Part shown: positions 16,100 through 27,043 of the stretch, in pieces | Layout: each line of letters starts with the position of its first letter | Position numbering within the stretch: position 1 is the first letter of the stretch | Notes under the pieces: generated by a model | The model's database searches: none | The model's input: only the letters and a program-made list of their open reading frames with translations | What the model was told of the DNA's origin: nothing | Translations under genes and position numbers: made by a program | DNA from: Bradyrhizobium sp. 138 | GTDB taxonomy: Bacteria > Pseudomonadota > Alphaproteobacteria > Rhizobiales > Xanthobacteraceae | Reading direction: 5' to 3' | Length of the DNA stretch: 64,000 nucleotides | NCBI RefSeq assembly: GCF_023074075.1 | Contig: NZ_JADPKT010000071.1 | Coordinates: 123,686 to 187,685 of the forward strand

Positions 16100-17158
16100 T
16101 CACTTGAACCAGTGCACCAGCGCGATGCTGATCCCGAGCAGCAGCATCAGCGACAGCGTGACTGCGGCCGTCACCCTGCCCCCGACATTGGCGAGCACGC
16201 GCACGTCGACGCCGAGGCCGAGGGCCGCCATCGACACCACGGTGAGAAAGCCGGTGATCTTCGTCACTGGTCCCACTACGGTGGCCGGCACGATCTCCAG
16301 TGACCGTAGAGTCGCCAGCGCGAGGAAGCCGAGGATGAACCACGGGACCAGGCGAAAGAAGCCGACATTGGTCTTCTTGGCGTCGCTCTGCCAGCGCGAG
16401 GCAACCAGCGACAGGCCGACGACGACCGGCCCGAGCATCAGGACGCGCATCAGTTTCACGAGCGTGCCGATCTGCGTCGAGACGAGCCCCGCCGGGACCG
16501 TCGCGGCCAGCACCTGCGGCACCGCATAGACGGTCAGGCCCGCGAGGATGCCATATTGCGTCGCGGACAATTGCAACAGCGGAATCAGCAGCGGCAGGCC
16601 GAGCACCATCATCACGCCGAGGATGGCGGTGAAGGAGATCGAGGATGCAATCTCGTCGTTGTTGGCGCCGATGATCGGCGCCACGGCAGCGATCGCGGAA
16701 TTGCCGCAGATCGAGTTGCCGCAGGCGATCAGGATCGACAGTCGCGTCGACAGGCCCAGCATGCGGCTGAGGCCGAAGGAGACGCAGAGCGCGACCACGA
16801 CGACGGCGGCGATCGATGCCAGCAGCGCGATCCCCGAGGCTGCGATGGCGGCGAAGCTGATCGAGGCCCCCAGCAGCATGACGGCGACTTCGAGGAGTTG
16901 CTTGGCGCTGAAGGCGATGCCGGCCTGCCAGCGCGGCGCCGGTTTCCAGAAGCTGCGGAGCACCATGCCGAGCAGGATCGCCATCACCAGCGCCTCGACA
17001 TAGGGATGCTCGAACACGCCCAATTCCGCCCGCTCCAGCAGGGCCGAAACACCGGCGACGGCGATGCAGAGGAGAATTCCGGGAATCAGCGCGACGACAC
17101 GGCTGATGGCAGTGGTCGGCTTGGAATCGGCCGGGCTGGATGCTTGATTCTGCGACAC
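16100..17158 (-). CDS. yeiH: YeiH/UPF0324 family putative exporter
   Basis: 352 residues with about ten hydrophobic helices. Family-diagnostic stretches are SILIACGNSICGNSAIAA and SAKQLLEVAVMLLGAS. Members are annotated as putative sulfate exporters because several sit beside organosulfonate catabolic genes. The start is GTG at 17158 with GGGAGAG six bases upstream. It is convergent with the NitT/TauT ABC operon and near the sulfopyruvate-decarboxylase-like pair (21132-22303). Export of sulfite or sulfate produced nearby would fit but is inference. Confidence 0.85.
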   Translation of the reverse strand: MSQNQASSPADSKPTTAISRVVALIPGILLCIAVAGVSALLERAELGVFEHPYVEALVMAILLGMVLRSFWKPAPRWQAGIAFSAKQLLEVAVMLLGASISFAAIAASGIALLASIAAVVVVALCVSFGLSRMLGLSTRLSILIACGNSICGNSAIAAVAPIIGANNDEIASSISFTAILGVMMVLGLPLLIPLLQLSATQYGILAGLTVYAVPQVLAATVPAGLVSTQIGTLVKLMRVLMLGPVVVGLSLVASRWQSDAKKTNVGFFRLVPWFILGFLALATLRSLEIVPATVVGPVTKITGFLTVVSMAALGLGVDVRVLANVGGRVTAAVTLSLMLLLGISIALVHWFK

Positions 17159-17278
17159 AAATCTCTCCCAGGGGAGAAGGATTTATACGCAGCGACGTCC
17201 GATTGGGGAATAAGTTTTCGACATATCAGGGCCGAGGGAAGTTCTCTCCTCAGCCCGGAATAACGCGCAGGGCGAGCC

Positions 17279-17497
17279 TTAGAAGATCAGGTTCTTGGCC
17301 AGCGAGGCCACCCGGCTGAAGCCGTCGTAGATGCCCGGCTCGAAGAAGGCCGCACGTGCCAGCACGATGCCGGCGACCAGCGACCAGAACAGCGTGGTGC
17401 CGGCCCGCAACAGGAGCTTCGACCCGCGCGATTTCGGCTGGGCGTCCGTTGCGGACACCAGCTGCTCGCCGAAGGGCTCAAATCCAGTGCGTTCCAT
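17279..17497 (-). CDS. Small single-span membrane protein, unknown
   Basis: 72 residues from the ATG at 17497 (MERTGFEPFGEQLVSATDAQ). A basic stretch precedes one probable transmembrane helix (TTLFWSLVAGIVLARAAFF). The ribosome-binding site is weak, and an in-frame TTG at 17557 is an alternative start. I do not recognise the family. Codon use looks normal, but the gene is short and unsupported by operon context. Confidence 0.5.
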   Translation of the reverse strand: MERTGFEPFGEQLVSATDAQPKSRGSKLLLRAGTTLFWSLVAGIVLARAAFFEPGIYDGFSRVASLAKNLIF

Positions 17498-17695
17498 GAC
17501 CGTAGCCAATCCATCAAATTCTGATGGGAATGTCGTCGTTTCCCACCCAAACGGCAATGGAAGCGATTGGCGTTTTTGTCCTCTGGAGGGGAAAGTCCTT
17601 CCGGCGTATACCCCCGGGACAATGGTTTTCTTCTTCCGGCCTGTTTGGATACCTGCGGCGGCTTGGTTACGCTCGCGTTGACGAGGTTGCGGCCT

Positions 17696-18811
17696 CTAAG
17701 CCGCCAGCCCACTTCCGACAGGCGCGAATTCCAGCCCGAGGCTCTCCGCCACCGCCTTGTTGGTGATCCGGCCGCGATGGACGTTCAGCCCGTTGCGCAA
17801 ATGCGGATTTTCCAGCACCGCGGCAAAGCCCTTGTTCGCCAGCATCAGGCCGAATGGCAGCGTCGCGTTGTTCAGAGCCTGGCTGGAGGTCACCGGCACC
17901 GCGCCCGGCATATTGGCGACGCAATAATGCACGACGCCGTCGACCTCATAGGTCGGATCGGTATGCGTGGTCGGATGCGAGGTCTCGAAGCAGCCGCCCT
18001 GGTCGATGGCGACGTCGACCAGCACCGCGCCGGGCCGCATCGATGTCAGCATCGCGCGCGTGACAAGCTTCGGCGCGCTCGCGCCCGGCACCAGCACCGC
18101 GCCGATCACGACGTCGGAGGCGAACACCTCGTCCTCAACCGACTCGATCGTCGAGAAGCGGGTGCGCACCCGTCCGGCAAAGAGATCGTCGAGCTGGCGC
18201 AGACGAGGAAGCGAGCGATCAATCACCGTGACTTCGGCACCGAGGCCTGCGGCCATGCGGGCCGCCTGCATTCCTACCACGCCCCCACCAAGCACGACGA
18301 CGCGCGCCGGCTGCACGCCAGGCACGCCGCCGAGCAGCAAGCCGCGACCGCCGGCCGAGCGCCTGAGCGCGGCGCCGGCGGCCTCGATGGCGAGGCGGCC
18401 GGCGACTTCGCTCATCGGGGCGAGCAGCGGGAGATGACCGTTCGCGTCCGTGACGGTTTCATAGGCGATCGCGGTGCAGCCGGAGGCAAGCAGGCCCTTG
18501 GCCTGCTCCGGATCCGGTGCAAGATGAAGATAGGTAAATAGAATCTGGCCTTCCCGGAGCTGGGCCCATTCGCTTTTCTGCGGCTCCTTCACCTTCACGA
18601 TCATGTCGGACTTGGCAAAGATGTCGCGGGCGCTCTCGGCAATGGCGGCGCCTGCCCGCCGATACACCTCGTCAGACGCGCCGATGCCGCCGCCGGCGCC
18701 GGTCTCGACCGTCACCTCGTGACCGGCCGCGACATATTCGCGGACGGCGCCAGGGGTGAGCCCGACGCGATATTCCTGCACCTTGATCTCCTTGGGCACA
18801 CCGACGCGCAT
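17696..18811 (-). CDS. ald: Alanine dehydrogenase
   Basis: 371 residues, the family length, starting MRVGVPKEIKVQEYRVGLTP. The substrate-binding lysine and histidine regions (IVKVKEPQ, FTYLHLA) and the Rossmann motif VLGGGVVGMQAA near 170 are present. It catalyses NAD-dependent, reversible deamination of L-alanine to pyruvate and ammonium. It is divergent from an Lrp/AsnC regulator at 18879, a classic pairing in which the regulator activates ald in response to alanine. Besides nitrogen catabolism, Ald recycles alanine from transaminases such as taurine:pyruvate aminotransferase, relevant only if the neighbouring region is sulfonate-linked. Confidence 0.95.
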   Translation of the reverse strand: MRVGVPKEIKVQEYRVGLTPGAVREYVAAGHEVTVETGAGGGIGASDEVYRRAGAAIAESARDIFAKSDMIVKVKEPQKSEWAQLREGQILFTYLHLAPDPEQAKGLLASGCTAIAYETVTDANGHLPLLAPMSEVAGRLAIEAAGAALRRSAGGRGLLLGGVPGVQPARVVVLGGGVVGMQAARMAAGLGAEVTVIDRSLPRLRQLDDLFAGRVRTRFSTIESVEDEVFASDVVIGAVLVPGASAPKLVTRAMLTSMRPGAVLVDVAIDQGGCFETSHPTTHTDPTYEVDGVVHYCVANMPGAVPVTSSQALNNATLPFGLMLANKGFAAVLENPHLRNGLNVHRGRITNKAVAESLGLEFAPVGSGLAA

Positions 18812-18878
18812 CTTCCCGGCTCCTTTGCCAACGCCTTGATTCTGTTCCTCATCGTAGCGATGGGGCCGGTTTGGTTTC

Positions 18879-19436
18879 GTGCAAATATCCGCTAGTTTCG
18901 GCAGGCCCGCGCCGGTTTCCGGCGCTGAAGTGCCCTTTCACGCTGGAAACGAAACCTTGGCCCTCGACCGGAAAGACCTCGCGATCCTCGCGGAACTCAC
19001 GACCAATGCGCGTGCCAGTCATACCGAGCTTGCCAACAAGGTCGGGTTATCAAGCACGGCGCTAGCGCGGCGCCAGAAGGCACTGGAAGACGACGGCTAC
19101 ATCCAGGCCTACCAGGCCGCGCTCGACCTCGCCCAGTTCGGCCTCACCACCACGGTGCTGGTTCGCATCGCGCTGGAAAGCCAGAGCGATGATGCATTGA
19201 AGGCGTTCGAGGCGGAGGTGGTGAAATGCCCCTCCGTCGTACGCTGCTTCCTGATGTCGGGGACCGACGACTACATCCTCATCGTGCTCGCCCGAGACAT
19301 CCAGGATTTCGAGCGCATCCACCGCACCGAACTGTCCCGACTGCCGCGCGTCGCGCGCGTGCAATCGAGCTTCGCGCTGCGCGAGATCGTCAACCGTGCG
19401 GTGCCGACGGTGGTGTTCGGCGAGGCGAAACGCTAG
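18879..19436 (+). CDS. Lrp/AsnC-family regulator of ald
   Basis: 185 residues: N-terminal HTH (LDRKDLAILAELTTNARASH, then TELANKVGLSSTALARR) and C-terminal RAM/AsnC ligand domain (VVKCPSVVRCFLMSGTDDYI). The start is a GTG at 18879 with only a weak purine tract; a GTG at 18930 is possible, and no ATG is available before the HTH. About 67 bases separate it from divergent ald, so the shared region should hold its operators. The likely effector is alanine or another small amino acid. Confidence 0.88.
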   Translation: MQISASFGRPAPVSGAEVPFHAGNETLALDRKDLAILAELTTNARASHTELANKVGLSSTALARRQKALEDDGYIQAYQAALDLAQFGLTTTVLVRIALESQSDDALKAFEAEVVKCPSVVRCFLMSGTDDYILIVLARDIQDFERIHRTELSRLPRVARVQSSFALREIVNRAVPTVVFGEAKR

Positions 19437-19509
19437 CTGAAGCGGGTTGCTGCGCGGGGCGCATTGTCAAGCGCGCCACAGCTTCCATTCCGGCACGGGC
19501 CGGTAGAAC

Positions 19510-19722
19510 TCAGGACGGAAAGTCAGCCGGTCTGACCTGGATGCGGTCGGCATGCAGCGACCAGTGGTGCAAGGCTTGATCCTTGCAAAACTTCGCCTTC
19601 GCCCGCTCTTTGGCTTCGTCCTCATCGCAGGCGTCGATCTCGAGCGTGCCCTGGCACACCTCGATCTGCCGGCCGTACTGGCCGAGCACGTCCTTCATGA
19701 ACCTGACGACAAAAGTTGACAT
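19510..19722 (-). CDS. Small conserved-looking protein, unknown
   Basis: 70 residues starting MSTFVVRFMKDVLGQYGRQI, with GGAGG just upstream of the ATG at 19722. It has two cysteines (EVCQGTLEIDAC), a charged helix (DEDEAKERAKAKF) and a third cysteine, and no membrane segment. The beta-strand, helix, beta-strand pattern suggests a small cytosolic ferredoxin-like fold. It is convergent with the Lrp gene. Function unknown. Confidence 0.7.
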   Translation of the reverse strand: MSTFVVRFMKDVLGQYGRQIEVCQGTLEIDACDEDEAKERAKAKFCKDQALHHWSLHADRIQVRPADFPS

Positions 19723-19828
19723 GGGACCTCCTGCCTGCCCCGGCGGCACTCTAATCCCATTTAGGCCGGATGCGGGAGGGAGATTTTGACGCGGATCAAG
19801 GTCGGAGCGCGATTTCTCGCCCGCCCGA

Positions 19829-20893
19829 TCATTCCGGCTGTCCCTGCCCCGGCATCACCCCGAACTCCTGCTTGAACCGCTCCACATAAGCCGCCCACAC
19901 CTCGGGATTGATGATGCGCGGCGGGCGCTTGCCGTCGAGCGTGTCCAGTACCTGCTCGGCCGCAATCCGGCCCATGTTCTGGCGCGCTTCGATGGTCACG
20001 CCTGCGGTGTGCGGGCTCGCCAGCACATTGTCGAACTGCAGCAGCGGATGCTCCGGCGGCGGGGGCTCCTTGGACCAGACGTCGAGGCCGGCACCGGCGA
20101 TGCGCTTGTCGCGCAGGGCCTGGAGCAGCGCGTCCTCGTCGTGGATGAAGCCGCGCGCCGTGGTGATGAAGTAGGCGTGCGGCTGCATCAGCGCGAATTC
20201 ACGCACGCTGATCATGTTGCGGCTGCCCTTGTTGAGCGGGCAGGAGATCGAGACGAAATCGGCGCGGCGTAGCAGCTCGTCCAGTTCCACCTTCTCCCCG
20301 CCCCGCTCCGCCATCACCTCGGCGGTGAGGTACGGATCATAAGCCAGCACCTTCATGCCAAGCAGGCCCTTGCACAGCGCGGCGATGCGGCGGCCGACAT
20401 TGCCGAGGCCGATGATGCCGACGGTCTTGTGCTCGACCTCGTTGCCGACGAGATCGTTGCGGTTGACGTCGCGCTCGCGGCGCAGGCGGCGATCCGACTG
20501 GATGATGCGCTTGGACAGCGTCAACATCATCGCCAGCGCGTGCTCGGCAACCGAATGGGCGTTGCCGCCGGACTGGTTGACGACCACGACGCCGGCTGCC
20601 GTGCAGGCCTCGACGTCGACCGGGTCGAAACCGGCGCCGTTGCTGGATACGAGCAGCAGGTTCGGCGCGCGCCTCAGGAAGGCGGCATCGACATGGAAAT
20701 GCGGGGCGAGCTCGTCGCGGGCGGCGCCGACCTGGTAGACATGGGCAGCACCGAGGAGCGGCGCATAGACATCTTCGGAGCTTGCGTTCTCGATGCGATC
20801 GAGCCGGACGTCGGGCCGCGCCTTGAGGATGTCAATATAGATCGGATTGGCCAAATAATTGGAGTAGACGACACGCTTGCTGTTGACCGACAT
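19829..20893 (-). CDS. D-isomer-specific 2-hydroxyacid dehydrogenase
   Basis: 354 residues. The NAD motif GIIGLGNVGRRIAA and the catalytic triad regions (VSSNGAGFDPVD, Glu in GLDVWSKEPPPPEHPLL and His in ASPHTAG) identify the family. It oxidises a 2-hydroxy acid or reduces the 2-oxo acid. The ATG at 20893 is the first position where homology starts; the long upstream in-frame extension overlaps the divergent promoter. It faces the two-subunit ThDP decarboxylase genes (21132-22303) across 238 bases. (S)-Sulfolactate dehydrogenase SlcC belongs to this family, so a hydroxyacid-to-oxoacid-to-aldehyde route is plausible. Confidence 0.9.
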   Translation of the reverse strand: MSVNSKRVVYSNYLANPIYIDILKARPDVRLDRIENASSEDVYAPLLGAAHVYQVGAARDELAPHFHVDAAFLRRAPNLLLVSSNGAGFDPVDVEACTAAGVVVVNQSGGNAHSVAEHALAMMLTLSKRIIQSDRRLRRERDVNRNDLVGNEVEHKTVGIIGLGNVGRRIAALCKGLLGMKVLAYDPYLTAEVMAERGGEKVELDELLRRADFVSISCPLNKGSRNMISVREFALMQPHAYFITTARGFIHDEDALLQALRDKRIAGAGLDVWSKEPPPPEHPLLQFDNVLASPHTAGVTIEARQNMGRIAAEQVLDTLDGKRPPRIINPEVWAAYVERFKQEFGVMPGQGQPE

Positions 20894-21131
20894 CAGGACC
20901 CTTCCGGCTCTCCAGGGATCAGCAAGGCCAGCGCCGCGCGCGCCCCTTCCGTGCTTCCTCCCATGTTTTCGTCGCACACATATGACATGGCGGTGCCAGC
21001 CACGGCAGGTCTTCCGGCGCAGATCACGGTGCTGGCCGCGACATGTTGACAATCCCGCCCGCTGCGTCAAGTTCGGCAGACCGCCGTAACGGCCAAGACC
21101 AAGAAGCATGCGCGGCGCGAGGGAGAACGCA

Positions 21132-21698
21132 ATGGCGATTGCGGAACAGCAGACTTCGCCCCAGGCGGCACACGGGTCCGGTGACAGGAGCTGGCACGAG
21201 ATCGTCCTGCAGACCCTGAAACGAAACGAGATCGACCTCGTCCCCTACGTGCCCGATCGCGTGCTGACCCCGCTGATCAAGAGCCTGCACGCCGATCCCT
21301 TCTTCACCACCTTCGCCACCGCGCGCGAGGAAGAGGCGGTCGGCATCGTTTCGGGCGCCTGGATGGGCGGCCGGCGCGGCGCGGTGCTGATGCAGACCTC
21401 CGGCTTTGCCACGCTTGCCAACGTCCTTGCCTCGCTCGCGGTGCCCTATCAGATCCCGCTGATCATGTTCGTCTCCGAGCGCGGCACGCTCGGCGAGTTC
21501 AACTACGGGCAGTCGCTGGTCTGCCGCACCATGCGCCCGGTGCTGGACTCGCTGGCGCTCGAGCACCACACCATCACCCGGCTCGACGAGCTCGAATTCA
21601 TCACCGACCGCTCGATCAAGCAGGCCGTCACGACACAGGCGCCCGTTGCGCTGATCCTCAACCCGCTGCTCACCGGTGGCAAGGTGTTCGACAAATGA
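21132..21698 (+). CDS. ThDP-dependent decarboxylase, PYR-domain subunit (ComD-like)
   Basis: 188 residues forming only the pyrimidine-binding half of a ThDP enzyme. The catalytic glutamate is in TAREEEAVGIVSGAWMGG and the following block is VLMQTSGFATLANVLASL. Such split enzymes include sulfopyruvate decarboxylase ComDE, and phosphonopyruvate decarboxylase is the single-chain relative. The ATG at 21132 has GGGAG upstream. Its stop overlaps the next gene by four bases. With the partner it would decarboxylate a 3-substituted pyruvate to an aldehyde. Confidence 0.85.
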   Translation: MAIAEQQTSPQAAHGSGDRSWHEIVLQTLKRNEIDLVPYVPDRVLTPLIKSLHADPFFTTFATAREEEAVGIVSGAWMGGRRGAVLMQTSGFATLANVLASLAVPYQIPLIMFVSERGTLGEFNYGQSLVCRTMRPVLDSLALEHHTITRLDELEFITDRSIKQAVTTQAPVALILNPLLTGGKVFDK

Positions 21699-22303
21699 GC
21701 CCGGCCATGGAGAATCGCAACACCAAGATCATGAACCGCTTCGATGTCACCTCGCGCCTGATCGCGAAGCTGAAAAACGAGGAAGCCGTGATCGGCGGCA
21801 TCGGCAACACCAATTTCGACCTCTGGGCCGCCGGCCACCGCCCACAGAATTTCTACATGCTGGGCAGCATGGGGCTCGCCTTCCCGATTGCGCTCGGCGT
21901 CGCGCTGGCGCAGCCCGACCGCCGTGTCTTCGCACTCGAAGGCGATGGCTCGCTGCTGATGCAGCTCGGCGCGCTCTCGACGATTGCGAGCCTGAAGCCG
22001 AAGAACCTCATCATGATCGTGATGGACAACGGCATCTACCAGATTACCGGCGCGCAGCCGACACCTGCGGCAAGCGTTGCCGACATCGTTGCCATTGCCC
22101 TCGGCTCCGGCCTCTCCAACAGCGCCTGGGCTGCGGACGAGGAGGATTTCGAACGCCTGGTCGAAGCGGCGATGTCCGCCGCCGAACCGAGCCTGATCGC
22201 GGTCCGCATCGACGACAAGCCCGGTGTCGGCACCACAAGGCGTGATCCCGTGCAGATCCGGGAGCGCTTCATGCACGGGCTCGGTGTGCGCGAGCCGCTT
22301 TAA
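21695..22303 (+). CDS. ThDP-dependent decarboxylase, PP-domain subunit (ComE-like)
   Basis: 202 residues forming the diphosphate-binding half. The ThDP motif starts ALEGDGSLLMQLGALSTIA and ends at the Mg ligand in MDNGIY. The preceding GSMGLAFPIALGVALAQP is typical of the ComE/phosphonopyruvate decarboxylase group. It is translationally coupled to the PYR subunit (ATGA overlap), with an alternative ATG at 21707. No Xsc or PhnA-type gene for the aldehyde product is in the window, so the pathway cannot be closed here. Confidence 0.85.
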   Translation: MSPAMENRNTKIMNRFDVTSRLIAKLKNEEAVIGGIGNTNFDLWAAGHRPQNFYMLGSMGLAFPIALGVALAQPDRRVFALEGDGSLLMQLGALSTIASLKPKNLIMIVMDNGIYQITGAQPTPAASVADIVAIALGSGLSNSAWAADEEDFERLVEAAMSAAEPSLIAVRIDDKPGVGTTRRDPVQIRERFMHGLGVREPL

Positions 22304-22379
22304 CGTTGCGTCATTAACTACACGGCGATCTGAAAGGTGACTGTTCCAGCCCGCTGCAGATCTGTGCTAAGCGAGCCAG

Positions 22380-22757
22380 ATGTCCATTTTGGTTCGTGCC
22401 ATTGCCTGGCTGCTCGCGGCCGCCGTGACTTTCGCCACCCTCGGTCCCCCCGGCCTGCGCCCCCATTCCGACCTCGGCCAGGACGGCGAACATGCGCTTG
22501 CATTCATCCTGGTGGGACTGGCCTTCGGCCTCGCCTATCCGCGCCGGCGCCTGCTGAGCGTGGCGGCCGCGGTCGTCCTGATCGGCGTGCTCGAGCTGAT
22601 GCAGTTTTGGGCACCGGGACGCCACGCCCGGCTGGAGGATTTTCTGGTCGACGCGCTGACTGCCTGCATCGGCTTTGCGCTCGCGGCCGCGGCCGACTGG
22701 CTGTTCACGCGCTTTCGCACAGGCTCCGCCGTGACAAGCGAAGGCCCCGCGGAGTGA
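22380..22757 (+). CDS. VanZ-like membrane protein
   Basis: 125 residues with three to four hydrophobic helices. The VanZ-like motif DLGQDGEHALAFILVGLAFG and the second block GVLELMQFWAPGRHARLEDF are both present. Its function outside glycopeptide-resistance clusters is unknown; many alphaproteobacteria carry short VanZ proteins. It starts 76 bases after the decarboxylase subunit, and its stop lies within an intrinsic terminator. Confidence 0.8.
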   Translation: MSILVRAIAWLLAAAVTFATLGPPGLRPHSDLGQDGEHALAFILVGLAFGLAYPRRRLLSVAAAVVLIGVLELMQFWAPGRHARLEDFLVDALTACIGFALAAAADWLFTRFRTGSAVTSEGPAE

Positions 22758-22777
22758 CGCTCCGCAGGGCCCGTCTT
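22743..22777 (+). terminator. Intrinsic terminator after the VanZ gene
   Basis: A 12-base stem with one mismatch (GGCCCCGCGGAG with CTCCGCAGGGCC) and loop TGACG is followed by TCTTTT. The VanZ stop codon is in the loop. Confidence 0.75.
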
Positions 22778-22800
22778 TTCAACGCATAAATTGCCGCCGA

Positions 22801-23184
22801 TCAGTCGATGATCTTGACGACGCGGCGGGTGCGCGGCTCGACGATCACGCGGCGATCATTCACGACCGCATAGCGATACTCGGTGTAGTTCGGCACCGGG
22901 CGGAGTACCACGGTCGGCGGCAGCGGCTCGCCGACGACAACGCGCTCCTCCACGACAACCGAGTCACTTCGCGGGATTCCGCCGAGAATCGCATTCGGAA
23001 TTTCGAGACCTGCGCCGACGGCCGCACCGACGGTGCCGCCGACCATCGCGCCGACCGGACCGCCGATATCGCCACCCGCGCGCGCGCCATCCCTGGCGCC
23101 TTGTTCGGTCGTCGACTGGGCAAAGGCTGCGCTCGACGCCAGCAGCGACGCGGCAGCCAACGTAATCGCAAGACGGGTTTTCAT
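22801..23184 (-). CDS. Secreted DUF1236-like protein
   Basis: 127 residues. A signal peptide (MKTRLAITLAAASLLASSAA, then FAQS) leads a glycine-rich segment (GARAGGDIGGPVGAMVGGTV) like glycine-zipper proteins. The C-terminal half ends NDRRVIVEPRTRRVVKIID, typical of DUF1236 proteins of Bradyrhizobiaceae. It is probably periplasmic or outer-membrane associated, with unknown function. It is convergent with the VanZ gene. Confidence 0.8.
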   Translation of the reverse strand: MKTRLAITLAAASLLASSAAFAQSTTEQGARDGARAGGDIGGPVGAMVGGTVGAAVGAGLEIPNAILGGIPRSDSVVVEERVVVGEPLPPTVVLRPVPNYTEYRYAVVNDRRVIVEPRTRRVVKIID

Positions 23185-23297
23185 GTCCTCATGTCTCCAG
23201 TGATTGTTATGCGCCTTCAACCGCGGGACCGGCGCATTGTTCCGGTTCCCCCACGCCAAGACGTGCCCAAATCAGGAGACTGTTACGCCGTAACAGT

Positions 23298-24185
23298 TCA
23301 GGATGCGGCGATTTCGTGCCCCGCCATCAGTTCCAGCGCTCGCACCATCGCCGAATGATCCCATGCCTTGCCACCATGGGCGGTGCAGGACGAGAACAAT
23401 TGCTGCGCCACCGCCGTGCTCGGCAGCGAAAGGCCGAGTGCACGCGCACCTTCGAGCGCGAGGTTGAGATCCTTCTGGTGCAGCTCGATGCGGAAGCCGG
23501 GGTCGAAATTGCGCTTCACCATGCGTTCGCCGTGCACCTCAAGGATGCGCGACGAGGCAAAGCCGCCCATCAGGGCCTTGCGCACCAGCGCAGGATTTGC
23601 GCCGGCCTTGGATGCAAACAGCAGTGCCTCGCTCACGGCCTCGATCGTCAAGGCGACGATAATCTGGTTTGCGACCTTCGTGGTCTGGCCGTCGCCATTG
23701 GCGCCGACATGGGTGACGTTCTTGCCCATCTTGTCGAAGATCGGCTTCATGGTGCCGAAGGCCCGCTCGGGGCCGCCGACCATGATCGTCAGACTCGCAG
23801 CTTTCGCGCCCACCTCTCCGCCCGACACCGGCGCGTCGAGATAGTCAGCCCCCAGCGCCTCGATCTTCTTCGCGAACTCCTTCGTCGCCAGCGGCGAGAT
23901 CGAGCTCATATCGACGACGATCTTGCCCTTGGAAATGCCGCTCGCGACCCCGTCCTTGCCGAACAACACGGCTTCCACATGCGGGGTATCAGGCACCATG
24001 ATGATGACCGCGTCCGCCTCCTCCGCGACCTCTTTGGCCGACTTGCAGGCGATGCCGCCTGCAGCAATCAGCTCAGACGCGACCGGCGCGACGTCGTGCA
24101 GGAGAACGCGATGGCCCGCGGCCAGAAGATGGCCGGCCATCGGCCGTCCCATGGTGCCAAGTCCGATGAAGCCGATATCGATCAT
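23298..24185 (-). CDS. glxR: 2-Hydroxy-3-oxopropionate reductase
   Basis: 295 residues of the beta-hydroxyacid dehydrogenase family: N-terminal GFIGLGTMGRPMAGHLL, substrate motif DAPVSGGEVGAKAASL and the catalytic lysine block GQTTKVANQIIV. It reduces tartronate semialdehyde to D-glycerate with NAD(P)H. It follows hyi by 13 bases in a gcl-hyi-glxR operon, which carries glyoxylate into glycerate and central metabolism. Confidence 0.95.
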   Translation of the reverse strand: MIDIGFIGLGTMGRPMAGHLLAAGHRVLLHDVAPVASELIAAGGIACKSAKEVAEEADAVIIMVPDTPHVEAVLFGKDGVASGISKGKIVVDMSSISPLATKEFAKKIEALGADYLDAPVSGGEVGAKAASLTIMVGGPERAFGTMKPIFDKMGKNVTHVGANGDGQTTKVANQIIVALTIEAVSEALLFASKAGANPALVRKALMGGFASSRILEVHGERMVKRNFDPGFRIELHQKDLNLALEGARALGLSLPSTAVAQQLFSSCTAHGGKAWDHSAMVRALELMAGHEIAAS

Positions 24186-24198
24186 GATCTACGTTTCC

Positions 24199-24984
24199 TC
24201 AGGTCTCGAAGGTTTGCGCGGCGTGCCAGGAAAGCCCTTCCAGCGTCGTGGTGCGCGGCTTGTACTCGCAGCCGATCCAGCCGCGATAGCCGATCGCGTC
24301 GAGATGGCGGAACAGGAAGGGATAGTTGATCTCGCCGGTGCCCGGCTCGTTGCGGCCGGGATTGTCGGCGAGCTGGATGTGGGCAATCTGCGCCAGATAT
24401 TCCTGCATGGTGCGGGCGAGATCGCCCTCCATGATCTGCATGTGATAGATGTCGTACTGGATGAAGAGGTTGTTCGACCGCACCTCCGAGATCAGCTGCA
24501 CCGCCTGCTCGGTGCCGTTCAGATAGAAGCCGGGAATGTCGAGCGTGTTGATCGGCTCGACCAGCAGCTTGATGTTCTCCCGCGCCAGTGTCGAGGCCGC
24601 AAAGCGCAAGTTTCCGACCAGCGTCTCCTGAAGCTCGCGCGGATCGGCGTCAGTGGGCGAAATGCCGACGAGGCAGTTGAGCTGTTCGCAATCGAGCGCC
24701 TTGGCATAGTCGATGGCGCGGAATACGCCGTCGCGGAATTCGGCGGTGCGATCGGGCAGGATCGCGATGCCACGCTCGCCCCCCGCCCAGTTGCCTGCGG
24801 GGAGATTGTGCAGCACCTGTGTCAGCCCGTGGGCCTCGAGCTGCTCGCGCAGCTGCGCCTTGTCGAAATCATAGGGGAAGAGATATTCGACCCCGGCAAA
24901 GCCCGCCGCCTTCGCCGCCGCGAAGCGGTCGAGGAACGGCATCTCGTTGAACAGCATGGTGAGGTTGGCGGCAAACTTGGGCAT
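24199..24984 (-). CDS. hyi: Hydroxypyruvate isomerase
   Basis: 261 residues of the Hyi TIM-barrel family (MPKFAANLTMLFNEMPFLDR). The metal-site acidic and histidine residues are in LLVEPINTLDIPGFYLN, FIQYDIYHMQIMEG and IAHIQLADNPGRNEPGTGEI. It interconverts hydroxypyruvate and tartronate semialdehyde. It lies between gcl (11 bases upstream) and glxR, the standard order, and is codirectional. Confidence 0.95.
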   Translation of the reverse strand: MPKFAANLTMLFNEMPFLDRFAAAKAAGFAGVEYLFPYDFDKAQLREQLEAHGLTQVLHNLPAGNWAGGERGIAILPDRTAEFRDGVFRAIDYAKALDCEQLNCLVGISPTDADPRELQETLVGNLRFAASTLARENIKLLVEPINTLDIPGFYLNGTEQAVQLISEVRSNNLFIQYDIYHMQIMEGDLARTMQEYLAQIAHIQLADNPGRNEPGTGEINYPFLFRHLDAIGYRGWIGCEYKPRTTTLEGLSWHAAQTFET

Positions 24985-24995
24985 GATGCTGTCTC

Positions 24996-26780
<1,785 letters not shown>

Positions 26781-27043
26781 ATCGGACCTCGCTCTAAGTT
26801 GCCTCAGCGAGCGAGATCATCAGGTGCGCAGGACGCGATCTCAACGAGATCGATTTTATTTTCCACGATGCGGCAGCTGCCGGAAAAACAGTGGACGCTT
26901 CAATTGGTTAGATAGGTCGACCAGTGAAAACCGGGATGCGGCCGCATCCTTCTGTGCAGCCTGCCGAGCGCGGCTTGACCGGGTTACGCCAGCCGCTTAC
27001 GCAAGTTGCATGACCTCAAGACGTCTATCGGAAGTCTTCCCAT

